Below are positions 35,934 through 48,825 of a DNA stretch of 64,000 nt, in pieces. The stretch spans positions 106,071,709-106,135,708 of the forward strand of contig OX422222.1 in NCBI GenBank assembly GCA_949130495.1, given 5' to 3'. The DNA comes from Sambucus nigra (Eukaryota > Streptophyta > Magnoliopsida > Dipsacales > Adoxaceae). Under the pieces are notes generated by a model, which was given only the letters and a program-made list of their open reading frames with translations, searched no databases and was not told the origin of the DNA. The position numbers were made by a program, and so were the translations under genes. Within the stretch, counting starts at the first letter, position 1. Every line of letters starts with the position of its first letter.

Positions 35934-38900
35934 CTACGAGTAAAACACTTGGTTAACCTTTTGAAATGCACAAACAAACGGCTCATCGCTCACGTGATCG
36001 TTGCTCTTCAATTTGGACAAGTCAACCATGATCAAATTGGTGACAGGATCAACTTTACAAGCATTTTTATCCTCAACTCTTACCCAGTCACAGTAAAATA
36101 CAACATCTTTGAAGCTTACATAATGCAATTCAAATATATTTCCAATTACACCATAGTAAGTCATTTCAGCTTCAACGAGGTTTTTATCTTTTGCTCTCGC
36201 TCGAAAGAAAGTAAGAGCCTTGTATGAAATTCCCAAGTTTTATACATTTATACTTTTCTCGTACACTTTTGCGTCAAATACGTAACCGTTCAATCGATAA
36301 TTTTTGTACTCTTGTGCCACAAACAAGGGTCCAGTGGCTAGACGAGCAAGCCTTGATGTCGCATCACTCGTCTGTAAGAGCTGAGAATATAGATAAATTA
36401 ATTAGATTAGTTGTAAAGTTTGAGTGAAATGTAACGTTATATAACGACCATTTTCATTATAATTACCTCTTGTGATAACCACAGCCTAAATTCGTTGTCT
36501 GATTGTACCATTATTTTTCGTCTTTTATTGTTCTCACATGCTTCATATTTTTCGCATATTACAAAATTAAACTTGCTAAAATATTCTAAAATAATGTTAA
36601 ACATTAAAATAATCTAAAATATTTTAAAATAATGTTAAACATTAAAATAATTTAAACTTACTTTTTCCATTCTTCGACATCTTCATTTGTGTCAAATAGA
36701 TAACGAGCTACTTGTTCATGTTGCAAATTCGTTAATTTCACTCGTTTTTCCATCACATGACCACCATCATCGACAAACTCATCAGTGTCATCAACGATGG
36801 TCGAGTCAGGCATATATTCCCAAGTATATATTGATGACTCCACGGTGATGTATTCCTCTACAATTGATCCTGCAATATATTCGCGTATTCTTGACGTAAT
36901 CTTTAAAAACGTTCATCAATCTTTCAAACGGATACATCCACCGATATCTAACTAGACCACAAAGAAGTGCCTCATCACATAGGTGTACCAACAAGTGAAC
37001 ACTTATGTCAAAGAATACTGGGGAAAAGTACTTCTCCAACACATAAATCGCTTCGGTCACCGCCAATTTTGCGGCCACTATGTTTTCTCGATTGACTACC
37101 TTCTCACACAAGAGTGAGAAGGTAATACTAATTTGCATAATAGCTCTCCGCAAATCATTGTGCTTGGAGAAACAGTGCTTAAACAATAGAGGAACCAATT
37201 GCATGATCACATGCCAATCGTGGAACTTACACTTATGTAAATCATGAGTAGCATAATTCACAATCCTTTGCAAGTTGGACAAAAAATTAGATGGGCCCTT
37301 CAAATTATATATTGTGTCTAAAAGCACCTTCCTTTCTCCACTCGTCAAAGTAAACGTACCAGGGGAATTATTATCCTTACCCTACTATCTTCTTTCAACC
37401 ATAGTCGTGGCTTAAGTTTCAACGATTTAAGGTCTTTTCGTGCATTTTCTCCATCCTTCGAATGACTCCCCCAAGGCAAGTGCCCATAATATGTTCAGCA
37501 AAGTTCTTCTCTGCATGCATCACATCCAATACATGACGCACCGGGTTATTCTTCTAATAAGGCAAGTCAAATAAAATTGACCTCCTAGATCATGCCTTTC
37601 TTGTCTCAGTTTCATTCCCAGTTGGGTACTTCTTATGCTTGACATTCTTAAATTTAGGATTCTTACCTGGCATATTAGGGCCACATTCAGAATATTTACT
37701 TTCAATTTCTGAACCTGAAAGTTGTCTTGGTGGTAGCCTATGTTCAACCCCTCCCAGTAAAAAATTTAAACCTTTCTCAAATATAAAACTATGAGCCAGG
37801 GGTAAAAACCTCTTATGGCAATGGTATATATTTTTTGAGCTAAAGAATAGACGAAGAGATTTAGTCTCCTCTCCATAAATAGGACACCACAAATAACCAT
37901 GTACTACACAATCGGATAATGTCCCATAAACTAAAAAATCATGAATCACCCACATCAATGTAGCTTTCAGCGTAAACTCTTCTTTTCTAAAAGAGTCAAA
38001 TTATTGCACACCATCTTCCCACAACTCATTTAATTCTTATACCAAAGGAGCCATCATCGAAAATTCAGGTCTCATACACTATGAAGGAAGGAAATTGAGT
38101 GGGGCTAGGATCACTGACCATACACTCTGATTGGTGCTTAGATTTCCAAATGGATTGAAACCATTTGTTGATATAGCCAAACGAATATTGCACTGTTCTC
38201 GAGCAAAATCAAGATACTCATAATTCGTCCTCCTCCTAGCTGTAGAATCAATACGATGACACATGAGATTACCCCTATTTCTGCCCTAGCATGCCAAGTC
38301 ATTGCCACCGCTATCCATGGTACTGTGAAAAATTGCTTTAATCTAGGCCCAAGGGGAAAATATTTCAACATTTTTTGAGGCACTTTTGAGCTTGTCCCTT
38401 CTTTACTAGTAGAGTGGACATATCTAGGTTCATCGCAAACCGGACAACGATTGAGATTTTCATACTCCTTTCGGTATAGTATGAAGTCATACACACAAGG
38501 ATGAATCGATTTATACTTCATTCCCAAACCTTTCAAACTGTTCTTCGTAACAGGATATCTATTTGGAAGCGTATTCTCATTGGGTAGTAACCCCTTCCCC
38601 CATTTCAGAATTCCTGTCATGCTATTCCCAGAAAAACCGTACTATGTCTTCAAACTGTGAAAACCAACCATGGCATGTAAAGTTGTTTGATATTTCTCAC
38701 ATGCAGAGTATAACGGTTGAGTCGCCTTAAATTTTAAACTTTGATAGTCATCGTCAAGGTTTATCATGATATCTTCACGAGCACTTGAACCTTATACATC
38801 ATCATTAACCTCATTCTCCTCTACTTCATAAACTCCATTCGCATCATCAACTAAATTCTCTAATATGTTATGATCTATGTCGTCCCCTTCTACATCTATC

Positions 38901-39190
38901 ATACTCGTTGAAGGTTGTTGTGAAGGTTGTTCGGGGACAAAAGGAAATTTTAATTCACCATGAAAACTCCAAAATCGATAATTATCTTGCATACCCGATC
39001 TTAACAAATATAGTTCAATTGTTTTCCACTAAAACACCTTATCAATCTTACACTTAGCACACGGACATGGAAACTCTTCATCATTATGACATCTCTTTGC
39101 GTATTTCACAAATTCATTAGCAACTCTGCGAAAGACATCTCCCATTCTATTTGTCTCACCCATCCACTCTTTGTATTTTGGATATCCCAT
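35934..39190 (-). pseudogene. TNP2-like CACTA transposase gene, broken
   Basis: The start ATG at 39190-39188 gives MGYPKYKEWMGETNRMGDVF and the N-terminal transposase-associated domain with PCPCAKCKID; a TAG follows at about 39031. SGMQDNYRFWSFHGELKFP continues that domain. The TNP2 core is then readable in pieces: HPCVYDFILYRKEYENLNRC (38480-38530), CNIRLAISTNGFNPFGNLST (about 38130-38195), VHGYLWCPIYGEETKS and CHKRFLPLAHSF (37800-37910). A DUF4218-like region follows: LQRIVNYATHDLHKCKFHDW and YFSPVFFDISVHLLVHLCDE, then YRWMYPFERLMNVFKDYVKN (36890-37280), and lastly a DUF4216-like region MTYYGVIGNIFELHYVSFKD to FQKVNQVFY (35940-36160). Multiple stops and frame changes; at least one intron has consensus ends near 36383-36467. 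The enzyme would cut the element ends. Confidence 0.85.
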
Positions 39191-39420
39191 CACAGCTACC
39201 ACAACTAATCACCTATTAAAGGTAAGAAGCGTATATTCATCGATTAGTATAAACAAAACTTATATTTATAGTATGTTTCATTTAATTATGTCTTATTTAT
39301 ATTCGATTTTTAAATTTCAAATTCAAATTCAAACTTAGATTTATAGTATGTTTCATTTAATTTCTATTTCCTCTAAAGGGTGAGTGGTCCTATCCCATTC
39401 AAGACCGCGTATTTCTGTAA

Positions 39421-39425
39421 TATAC
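39421..39425. other. Target-site duplication TATAC, left copy
   Basis: TATAC precedes the left LTR and recurs at 45972-45976 directly after the right LTR; an exact 5-bp duplication. Confidence 0.9.
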
Positions 39426-41069
39426 TGACCGGGCGAAAAAAGTGTGCGCGTGTAAAGTGCACAATCGTCGTGTGTTTCGCCGCCGCAATACAAAGAAAAC
39501 CTAATCTACAACTACACTTGACAAGCAAGCACAGCGGTAAGTCGGGTATCGTAAATCCACAGGGAGTGATTGAATTTTAGACTTTAATTGTTTTAAAACT
39601 TCTGAAAATAAAAGGGTGTAAAAGAAATAAGAAAAGGTGATGGTTGGTTATCGTGAATAAACAAAAAGAGAAGTTAACGCTACAAAAAACTAAAGCGAGG
39701 ATCGGGATCGCATTCTACCATTCACGGGCTAAACAACTACTAATTTGAATTCCGGTTCGAAAGCAATTTAATCGATCATTTTCAATTAAGCATAAACATC
39801 ACGCAATAAGGAATTTAAGCCAAAGTTGCGAGATTAAAAATTTAACGGAAAATGGTCACACGCGGATTAAATTCGGATAATCGCTATAAACACTAACGTT
39901 GCATGACAAAGAAAGTTAAACGCATAATAATCCGACTTTAATACGCGAGGTTTCAATTAAATGCAATTTTACACAAAACCTAATTTTCGAGGTCCAAACC
40001 CGTAAATGGCGAAAACGCAATCCCGAACCTATTTATCTACGGACAAAGCATTAAATTAACTAAATTAAACTAATTAAACTAAGAAAGCAATAAATAAACA
40101 CAATAAACTAATTAACAAAGCATGAAAACCTAAATTACAAAGCAAGAAATCAAGAAATACAAACTATATTAATGGAGAGGGAAGATGAATAGTCAATCTT
40201 ACAAACCAATTAGATGTCAAACCAAGAGGGATTGAAGAAGAACCAAGAAAATCCCACAAAACCCTAACTAAACTAAGCTAAAATCGTGCCCTAACTGATA
40301 TATCTGCTCTCAAATGAGAGAGAATTGGTTTTATACAAAATATCCCATGGCAAACTTGTAATAAAAGGGAAGAAAACCAAAAATCTGGAGGGACGAATCG
40401 ATTCGGAAATGGTCCGAATCGATTCGGAAACAGGGGAAGTTCGAACTGCAATTCTGCAGCAATTCCGAATCGATTCGGATTCGGGGCGAATCGATTCGCC
40501 CCTACAGGTCTGCAATTCTGCAGCTTTGTCCTGTTTTACGAAAAATGCCGCCATTTCTTCGTTATAGCTCGGAATGAGGCACGGTCGGAGGCTACGCGAA
40601 GATAACTCAAAGGACTACAACATTCAAGAAGGAATTAGGCTAAAAACCAAAATATGAAATGACTAAAATGCCCTTGAATGTGACCTTGAGTGTGAATTTG
40701 AAGTAAAAACCATCCTAAAAATGCCATAACTCTTTCGATACAACTCAGAATCATGCACCGTCGGCGGCCACGCGAAGAGAAATCAGAGGGCTTCAACTTC
40801 CGTGAAGAGCTAGGGATTCAAACCCGAATGCTGAAATTACTAAAATGCCCCCGAAGCTGCAAAAGTCGACGAAACATTTCCGGAAAGCGTCCGAACTTCA
40901 TACTAAGCATTCAAATACCTACAAAAGCTCAATTAACCCCTGAAAAACATGTTAACATAGAAATCCGAGGTTTTCTGGTTAACGAGCATAAGTATAGGGA
41001 TTAAGATACCCAAGGGGGCTAATAAGGCGTAGGTTAAGGGGTGAAATACGCAATATTTGCGTCGTATCA
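39426..41069 (-). repeat. Left LTR (3' LTR in transcription sense)
   Basis: Plus strand starts TGACCGGGCGAAAA and ends GCGTCGTATCA. Contains repeated CGAATCGATTCG palindromes near 40395-40500. Short ORFs in it recur in the other LTR and are not genes. Confidence 0.92.
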
Positions 41070-41081
41070 CACCCCCTAACT
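41070..41081 (-). other. Polypurine tract of the nested element
   Basis: On the minus strand AAGTTAGGGGGTG directly abuts the LTR start TGATACG. Confidence 0.7.
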
Positions 41082-42002
41082 TACACATTGCTAGTCCCTA
41101 GCAATGAAATAGGAAACAACAAGAGCTACAAGAAAATCAGAAACAGGATACAAGTACAAAATGGGATGAAAAAGTAATAAAAAGATAAGGCCACTTTCGC
41201 GGGCCAACGATTGCATTTAGCATATGCAATAAGCCGTTAAACCCCTAGGTTACCCTAGTGGACGAGTGTCGTCTCGTGAGGGTTTTCAGGGATGAAACCC
41301 ACAAACATCATATGGTTTCCTCAAAATATGCCCAACCCAACATGCGACAAACTCAACAATGGCGAAAAGGATTTCATACGCATTATTAGCAAAGTGAATG
41401 AATTCAAACAGAAGTCCATTGTTATTAACAAGTTGAATGCACCTCATAGAATTGAAACTTTAAAAGTGGGAGGGGGGAGAGCACATGCATAGTGTGATTT
41501 GGCGAAAAACTTATATAAACCGGATACTAATCAAAGCAAGCATACATTCAATCCTCACGAGCATTACGCTCAACAAATGAATTCACTATGAAAAGGGAGG
41601 TAACACACGGGACATGCGGGCTAAAGAGTAAATGTAAATGGAAACTAGGCCGCGCACATGTCACAAATGAAGAACGCTATATAAAAAATGAAAAACTGTA
41701 ATCTCAATGAAAGGATACCGCACACTAAAAAAGGCGAAATGCATTTTCACAGATTATCACAACTATTATGACTTTTGAATTACATCAACCTAAGATCACA
41801 TAGGACTTTAATAGGGTTATGATGTAGGTATGGCTAGGGTGCGAAACGAAGGAATGTATGTACGGATTCAAAGTGTTCGGGATGAAAAGTCGGGATAATG
41901 GGAGAATGCGTGCAATAACAAAATTGGAAAAACAAGTTCCAAAACGGCATTAGATATATCATCAGGGAGAGTAATCAAAGCTTATTGAACTATATACACA
42001 AC

Positions 42003-42160
42003 ATATACAACTTTCTCTTTCTTTTCTTTTCTTCTTTTTCTCATTTTTCTCTTTTGTTTTCTTTTCTTATTTTTCTCATTTTTCTCTTTTGTTTTCTATT
42101 GCTTTTTGCTTTCTCTTTTTCTTCACTTTTTTCACTACTTTCTTTTCTTTGCTTATCAAA
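42003..42160. repeat. Polypyrimidine tract (polypurine on the minus strand)
   Basis: About 155 bases almost entirely of T and C (TTTTCTTTTC, TCATTTTTCTC units, with an approximate 45-base repeat). On the element's sense strand it is an A/G-rich tract. The overlapping plus-strand ORFs here are low-complexity artefacts. Confidence 0.8.
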
Positions 42161-43222
42161 CTCTCATATGCCTAAAATTGCAACCGCAATACAACAACAG
42201 AATTCAATCCCAAGTAACATTCCAAACAAAGGTATGTAAGGTGTATGTATGGCTAAAAACTCCAATTTGGAGTTGGTCATGGAATTTGGGTTATGGAACG
42301 AAAGGCTATATTTAGGCTCAAAGGGTTTGACGAGGGTAAACATATAAGGGTGAGGTCAAGGTCAATATGGGTGATATAACAAAGATGGCCTATGATCATT
42401 TCACAAAGTTTACGCAATTCTCGAGTCAAAACAATATATGAAAATCATGATCAAGTAACACATTTCAAGTATGAACTCAATTAATGAATGGTCAAATGAA
42501 AGATTAGTGAGATTACCAACGAATTCAACGTTTTCAAAGAGAAAAGAATAGTGTATAACACTCACAAACGACGAAAGGTACAAAGCTTACTCGGTGTAAG
42601 TATATACAATGCAACAAAATATTACCGAGTTATAAAAATCTTAAACCAAATCAATAGAACAAGGAAAGTGCATATGCTTATGGGATAAAGTTTAATTCAT
42701 GAAGTTATTCATCATATCAATAATTGAGACTAAAGTCTAATAACTTCTAAAATCAAGAACATGCATCATTGAGTTGTCTATTGGATCGGGCAATTATTGA
42801 AATTTATCACTGGAAACAAGGCAAAATGCCCAACAAATGAGAAAAAAGAAAGAAAAAATTTTTGAAAATTTTTAAATTTTTCACAAAAAGGCATACTTAG
42901 TAACTAAATGTGAGCAAATCCATGGACTACACATGAAATGGATAGAATATCATACACCCCCTAACTTAAATGTTGCATTGTCCTCAATGCGCATTAAGAA
43001 CCCAACATAAAGAGAGGAAATAACGATATTACCCAAAATTGGAGCGATCTCCATAAGCGCGAGTCCAAAGGAATCTACAAAACAAGTTAGTACCGAGCAT
43101 AGCAAAAACAAATAACAAAAAGTTAACTAATTACACTAGACTAAATTAAAAAGGAAAGAAAAAAAAGGAAATAAAGAAAATTAAAAAGTTAACTATTTAC
43201 AACCTACTATTTAGGCTTCACA

Positions 43223-44131
43223 CTAACTATACACTAGAAGTCTAAATAGTTGAGGGTCCACCCAAAAAGGGATTTGACTTTGAAAGATCAACGGTGGACC
43301 CTCCAAAGAGAACATGCCTCTCGAAAAATAAGAATTCCGTTTGAACAACGGAAGGCATGTGGGTGGTGAAAAAAGTGAACCATCGCCAATTTGAAATTTT
43401 GGGCGGACGATGGGGGATTTGGATAATAAGGGGGAAAGGTACACTTGAGGTCCAAGAAAAGTCGACTCATCTCCCAAAGATTTTTCAAATGGAATGGGAG
43501 ATGGTGCACACGTCGGGATAACATCCATCGAAAACAAATCCGGTAAAAAGTCCTCGTCGGCAAAAAGTGTAGAAATTTTAAAAGTTTCTACCGAATCATA
43601 GGAATCAACCGGTAATTCTAATGGTTCAATCACGGAAAACGAATATGGTGATGAAACAAATTCAATGTCAATCGACTCATCGTCGGAAGGAGATTTAATT
43701 TCGGTGGAGAAAGATGCACACTCGATTAGAAATTCTCTGAAAAATTGAGGTGAAACACAAGTTTCCACCTCCTCGTTGTTTTGTGCATAAGAATTCATCT
43801 CATCGCAAAGTGCACCAAGTCTCATTACAGCATCATTTAGGCTTTCCAAATCTTGGGAGTAAAGAAGCAAAGTCTCTTCCAAAGTAGGCTTCCTCGGCTC
43901 AAGAGCCTCGGACTCCTCATTTGGTTGAAACTCGTCTTCGAAAGTAATGATATAAGAATCGTCATTGGATTCGAATAATGAATCCAACTCAAGCTCCCAA
44001 TAACGATTTTCATTCCGATAAATGTTTTCAAGTCTTTAATTTTCAAGAAAATCTTGAAAATGAAAAACTTGAAAACTATCCCCAAAGTATGAATCATTAG
44101 AATAACCGTAATAACTATAATAATAGGACAT
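43223..44131 (-). pseudogene. Acidic ORF of the nested retrotransposon, unknown function
   Basis: The only sizeable ORF of the element. The first ATG, at 44131-44129, gives a tyrosine-rich start (MSYYYSYYGYSNDSYFGDS). A TAA near 44037 interrupts, and the same frame then stays open to 43223 for over 250 codons (the open part has only a TTG near its beginning at 43987). It is acidic: FEDEFQPNEESEALEPRKPT and SPSDDESIDIEF are examples. The C-terminus is proline/leucine/phenylalanine-rich. I see no gag major-homology pattern, zinc knuckle, protease DTG or polymerase motif. It occupies the place of gag after the primer site. Function unknown; it could be a captured host fragment or an element-specific protein. 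Confidence 0.6.
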
Positions 44132-44305
44132 GATTACCTCGTTGTTGAAAGATGGAGAATCCAAGAAATAAAGTGAGCAACCGCGAATCAAAGTTTTTTA
44201 GCGCTCAAAGTATGCAAATCCTGCAAAAAAGGTTAAAACAAAGAATAAAAATACAAAAGGAAAAATACTACGAAATAATAAATCAATTACAATCTAAAAC
44301 ACACT

Positions 44306-44322
44306 CCCCGGCAACGGCGCCA
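44306..44322 (-). other. Primer-binding site of the nested element
   Basis: On the minus strand TGGCGCCGTTGCCGGGG, the form found at Athila/Tat-group gypsy primer sites, five bases inside the LTR. Confidence 0.8.
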
Positions 44323-44327
44323 TTTTG

Positions 44328-45971
44328 TGACAGGGCGAAAAAAGTGTGCGCGTGTAAAGTGCACAATCGTCGTGTGTTTCGCCGCCGCAATACAAAGAAA
44401 ACCTAATCTACAACTACACTTGACAAGCAAGCACAGCGGTAAGTCGGGTATCGTAAATCCACAGGGAGTGATTGAATTTTAGACTTTAATTGTTTTAAAA
44501 CTTCTGAAAATAAAAGGGTGTAAAAGAAATAAGAAAAGGTGATGGTTGGTTATCGTGAATAAACAAAAAGAGAAGTTAACGCTACAAAAAACTAAAGCGA
44601 GGATCGGGATCGCATTCTACCATTCACGGGCTAAACAACTACTAATTAGAATTCCGGTTCGAAAGCAATTTAATCGATCATTTTCAATTAAGCATAAACA
44701 TCACGCAATAAGGAATTTAAGCCAAAGTTGCGAGATTAAAAATTTAACGGAAAATGGTCACACGCGGATTAAATTCGGATAATCGCTATAAACACTAACG
44801 TTGCATGACAAAGAAAGTTAAACGCATAATAATCCGACTTTAATACGCGAGGTTTCAATTAAATGCAATTTTACACAAAACCTAATTTTCGAGGTCCAAA
44901 CCCGTAAATGGCGGAAACGCAATCCCGAACCTATTTATCTACGGACAAAGCATTAAATTAACTAAATTAAACTAATTAAACTAAGAAAGCAATAAATAAA
45001 CACAATAAACTAATTAACAAAGCATGAAAACCTAAATTACAAAGCAAGAAATCAAGAAATACAAACTATATTAATGGAGAGGGAAGATGAATAGTCAATC
45101 TCACAAACCAATTAGATGTCAAACCAAGAGGGATTGAAGAAGAACCAAGCAAATCCCACAAAACCCTAACTAAACTAAGCTAAAATCGTGCCCTAACTGA
45201 TATATCTGCTCTCAAATGAGAGAGAATTGGTTTTATACAAAATATCCCATGGCAAACTTGTAATAAAAGGGAAGAAAACCAAATATCTGGAGGGACGAAT
45301 CGATTCGGAAATGGTCCGAATCGATTCGGAAACAGGGGAAGTTCGAACTGCAATTCTGCAGCAATTCCGAATCGATTCGGATTTGGGGCGAATCGATTCG
45401 CCCCTACAGGTCTGCAATTCTGCAGCTTTGTCCTGTTTTACGGAAAATGCCGCCATTTCTTCGTTATAGCTCGGAATGAGGCACGGTCGGAGGCTACGCG
45501 AAGATAACTCAAAGGACTACAACATCCAAGAAGGCATTAGGCTAAAAACCAAAATATGAAATGACTAAAATGCCCTTGAATGTGACCTTGAGTGTGAATT
45601 TGAAGTAAAAACCATCCTAAAAATGCCATAACTCTTTCGATACAACTCAGAATCATGCACCGTCGGCGGCCACGCGAAGAGAAATCAGAGGGATTCAAAT
45701 TCCGTGAAGAGCTAGGGATTCAAAACCGAATGCTGAAATTACTAAAATGTCCCCGAAGCTGCAAAAGTCGACGAAACATTTCCGGAAAGCGTCCGAACTT
45801 CATACTAAGCATCCAAATACCTACAAAAGCTCAATTAACCCCTGAAAAACATGTTAACATAGAAATCCGAGGTTTTCTAGTTAACGAGCATAAGTATAGG
45901 GATTAAGATACCCAAGGGGGCTAATAAGGCGTAGGTTAACGGGTGAAATACGCAATATTTGCGTCGTATCA
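44328..45971 (-). repeat. Right LTR (5' LTR in transcription sense)
   Basis: Plus strand starts TGACAGGGCGAAAA and ends GCGTCGTATCA, followed by TATAC. Same length as the left LTR. Confidence 0.92.
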
Positions 45972-45976
45972 TATAC

Positions 45977-46375
45977 TTAACAACTCATGCACATTATTAC
46001 GATTTGAGAAAAAATCGGCAGCATATCCCCGTAGTTCTCCAAGTACACGACGTAGATTGATAAGTGTGAGTATTATTTCAATTGATCAATTAAAATAACA
46101 GTCACACTTGTCAATCTAGTATGTACCCATAGAACATTATGATACGACTACAGAACTTCCTCCAAAAGTAACAAATTTAAGCCACTAAGAATATTATTAT
46201 ACAAAAATTATGCAGTCCCAAACTATCTAAACGGGACAATTCGAGAGATCTCATTACAGGGGTAATGACTCTCGAATAGGTCTAAGGGCTATTGAATGCG
46301 TATGCATAAGAACTAGAAGGCTAGTATCTATGCGTACTATATGTAGTTTCAAGTATGTTTCATTTAATTATCATA

Positions 46376-46437
<62 letters not shown>

Positions 46438-47247
46438 CGTTATACAAAGTGATTTTAAAAAAAAGTTAAAAAATCCCACCCCATATGGACAATAATCCAG
46501 TGGCCATGCCACTTTTAAAATTAAACAACCCAAACATCGATCCACTATAATCAAACCGCAATGGCAACAACAAATGTGTATCCCGTACTCCTTCTAATTC
46601 ATCTACTCAATTAATTCTTTTCATCAATTAAACTAACAATTAAAGTATACAATTATTAATATACTAATTTACAATGAGGGATAATCCTACTTGCATATGG
46701 AAGGGGGACTAATTATTAATTTATAAAAAAAATTAACAACTAATCAATATTAAATCAATCAATTCTTTTACAAGGGGCACTACAATATGAGGGGCAATAT
46801 CAAATAAATCAATAAAAATTTAATTAAAAAAAATACACACACACACACAAATACACACACACACTCACATATACACCCCCTTCCCCCTCCCCCCTCCCCC
46901 TCCCCCTCCCCTCCCCTCCACCCACCCCCTCCCCCCCCCCCCCCCCCGCTTCCCCTGCCCACCACATGCACACACTCACACATATACACACGCACATATA
47001 CATACACACGCACATACCACCCCTCCCCTCCCCCTAGCCCTACTGCCTCCCCCCACCCCACCCCACATACACCACACACACACACATGCACATTTACACA
47101 CATATATACACACACACGCACATATACATAAATGGGGGAGAAATAGAGAGAAAACATACCAAAATTGTAGAGAGAGAGAGAGAGAAATGGAGGGAATGAA
47201 TTCGGTGGGTAAAAAAGAAGGGGAATGGTTTTTTTACAGACAGAATT
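45977..47247. other. CACTA upstream region, non-coding, with simple repeats
   Basis: Continuation of the CACTA element beyond the nested insertion; probably the leader and promoter side of the TNP2 gene. Simple repeats: (CT)n(TA)n at about 46376-46432, a CA-rich and C-rich block at about 46832-47130, and GAGAGA at 47169-47184. The 125- and 63-codon minus-strand ORFs over the CA/C block are low-complexity translations. Confidence 0.65.
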
Positions 47248-47249
47248 GT

Positions 47250-47425
47250 CAGTGATGTATCACGGTGATTGACCGTGATAAGGTTGTCACGGTCATTGAC
47301 CGTGACACGTCCGTGACAAACTTCACTTGTCACGAAATTATCACGGTCATTGACCGTGATAAAAAAATACGTATTTTTTTGTCACTGTCAATGACCGTGA
47401 CAAGCATGGCCGCTAAAAATGTGAC
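47250..47425. repeat. Right subterminal repeats of the CACTA
   Basis: Four copies of the palindrome TCACGGTCATTGACCGTGA or close variants (starting near 47259, 47287, 47339 and 47381), plus half sites such as CGTCCGTGACAAAC. The same motif fills the left end. These are the expected binding sites for the TNPA-type protein. Confidence 0.88.
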
Positions 47426-48483
47426 AATTTTACCATTTTGGTGTAGTGTATTATGTTATAGTTATATTGTGTTATGATTATTTATCTAGTATAAATCTTT
47501 TCGATCTGATACAATATGGGTATGACCTTTAATATTATAAGTATTTGAATCTTTACGGAGCTTTATTTTTCTAGTACAAATCATTTTTTGGGTAGATTTG
47601 ATACTCTATTGGGTATGACATTTTTCTGGGTACAATATGGGTAAATTATTTTTCTGGTACAATATGAGTATGATATTTAATATTGCTGAAAATGAAAAAA
47701 AAAATGAAGTGAGTTGTCATCTAGAACAACAATTATATATATCAATGGAAGGAAACATTGTATCGTCTCATTTACATTCCTACTTTCCAATTCGATACTT
47801 TATTGTATTTAGTTGGGTTAGACTCTTAGTATTTGTGCTAATTATTGTTCAAATTTGCTCCAGAAAAATATTAGTTATTTTGAGAGTTTATTGTGTTTTA
47901 AAATCAATAGGAGTATATTTATCTGTTTTATAATATTCATAATTAATCCTTACATTTATAAAATTGCATTATCCTATTTTTCTTATTGTATGAATAAACC
48001 TCAAGATATTAACTTATTGAGTCATGACTAGTGTTCTTTATTTCGGTATTGATAATTCAAAGATGTCAAGAATGGATGAAAAAATTATTAGTTATTTTTT
48101 CCTCTTATTTTCCTAAAAGTTTTACTCTCTAAAGTTAATAATATATTAAAACACTAAAGTTAAATTAATATTTAATATCTCACACACACATCACAAATGT
48201 ATAGAATCATTTACACAAGTTATAATTATGAAAGATAAAATTAGCAGTATTAAAAATGTGTGATATTAAAATACATCTTTTGACTTTGTAGGTTGGAATT
48301 CTTTGGCAAACAATGGCATTAAAAGGAAATATTTTTAAGCGCCTAGGCAACTCGGAGGTGAATGGGAAAAGAAACTGGTACACAGAGTTTAACAATGAGT
48401 ATCGCAATGACACCTTTTTAGAAAATTACCATAAACACAAAGAACAAGAACAACTTGAATGTCTCTTTTGTAAGTAATTTTTT

Positions 48484-48813
48484 CCAGAAGATGAAAATGT
48501 ATATAAGCTTAGGGCACACAAAGAATTTTCAAAGTATTTGAAGCGTAAGGAAAATGTTGAATTGGTGAATGATCTGGATATGTATCTACAAGACGGTATA
48601 AATTCTCTTGATGATTCTAATATTGATATCTTAGCTTGGTGGAAAGGTAAAGTTCCAACTTATCGTACACTCACAATGATTGCAGGTGACATATTAGCTA
48701 TTCCTTTAACATTAGTCGCTTATGAGTGTGCATTTGGTACAAGTAAAAGAGTACTTGATCAATTTCGAAGCTCTTTTACTCCAAGAACCATGGAGTGTTT
48801 AGTTTGTGCTTAA
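48484..48813 (+). pseudogene. hAT transposase C-terminal dimerisation domain (hATC)
   Basis: The open frame reads from about 48507 and the clear part is 48538-48813. Landmarks of hATC: DLDMYLQDG, then IDILAWWKGKVPTYRTL, then MIAGDILAIPLTLVAYECAF, then SKRVLDQFRSSFTPRTMECL, then a TAA at 48811-48813. The double tryptophan after an acidic/aliphatic start and the A-x-E-x-A-F box are characteristic (here AYECAF). This is the last exon-like piece of the transposase of the hAT element at 32531-50154. Upstream (48280-48480) a poorly preserved stretch may be earlier coding sequence; no BED zinc finger or catalytic core is seen. Confidence 0.85.
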
Positions 48814-48825
48814 GATTAAGTAGAG

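Larger units (their letters stand above)
39426..45971 (-). mobile_element. Non-autonomous LTR retrotransposon (LARD-like) nested in the CACTA
   Basis: A 6546-bp element with two 1644-bp LTRs (39426-41069 and 44328-45971) differing at roughly 15-20 positions by eye, about 1 percent, so insertion is recent. On the minus strand the LTRs run TGATACGACGC ... CGCC(C/T)GGTCA or TGTCA. The primer site is next to the right LTR and the polypurine tract next to the left one, so the element is transcribed leftward. The 3258-bp interior has no gag, protease, RT, RNase H or integrase that I can recognise, only one acidic ORF and simple-sequence tracts. The primer site is of the Athila/Tat gypsy type, suggesting an autonomous partner in that group. 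It sits about 230 bp upstream of the TNP2 start. Confidence 0.9.
33258..47448 (-). mobile_element. Complete CACTA (En/Spm) transposon containing a nested retrotransposon
   Basis: Ends read CACTATACCAAAT (33258-33270) and ATTTTGGTGTAGTG (to 47448), inverted repeats of about 13 bp with one mismatch. The 3-bp duplication TAT is at 33255-33257 and 47449-47451. Both ends carry arrays of the palindrome TCACGGTCATTGACCGTGA. On the minus strand, from right to left, it carries a TNP2-type transposase gene (39190 to 35934) and a TNPA-type gene (35498 to 33870), the standard CACTA order. A 6.5-kb LTR retrotransposon sits upstream of the TNP2 start. Both genes are broken, so the copy is probably not autonomous. 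Confidence 0.92.

Noticed and set aside
42003..42239. Plus-strand ORFs with F/L/S repeats resembling a membrane protein
   Set aside because: Low-complexity pyrimidine tract, antisense to the retrotransposon.
40291..45469. Pairs of similar 80-87-codon ORFs on both strands near 40.3-40.6 and 45.2-45.5 kb
   Set aside because: They are the same LTR sequence present twice, not a gene family.
46780..47157. 125-codon minus-strand ORF rich in V, C, G
   Set aside because: Translation of CA/C-rich simple sequence; no amino-acid complexity.
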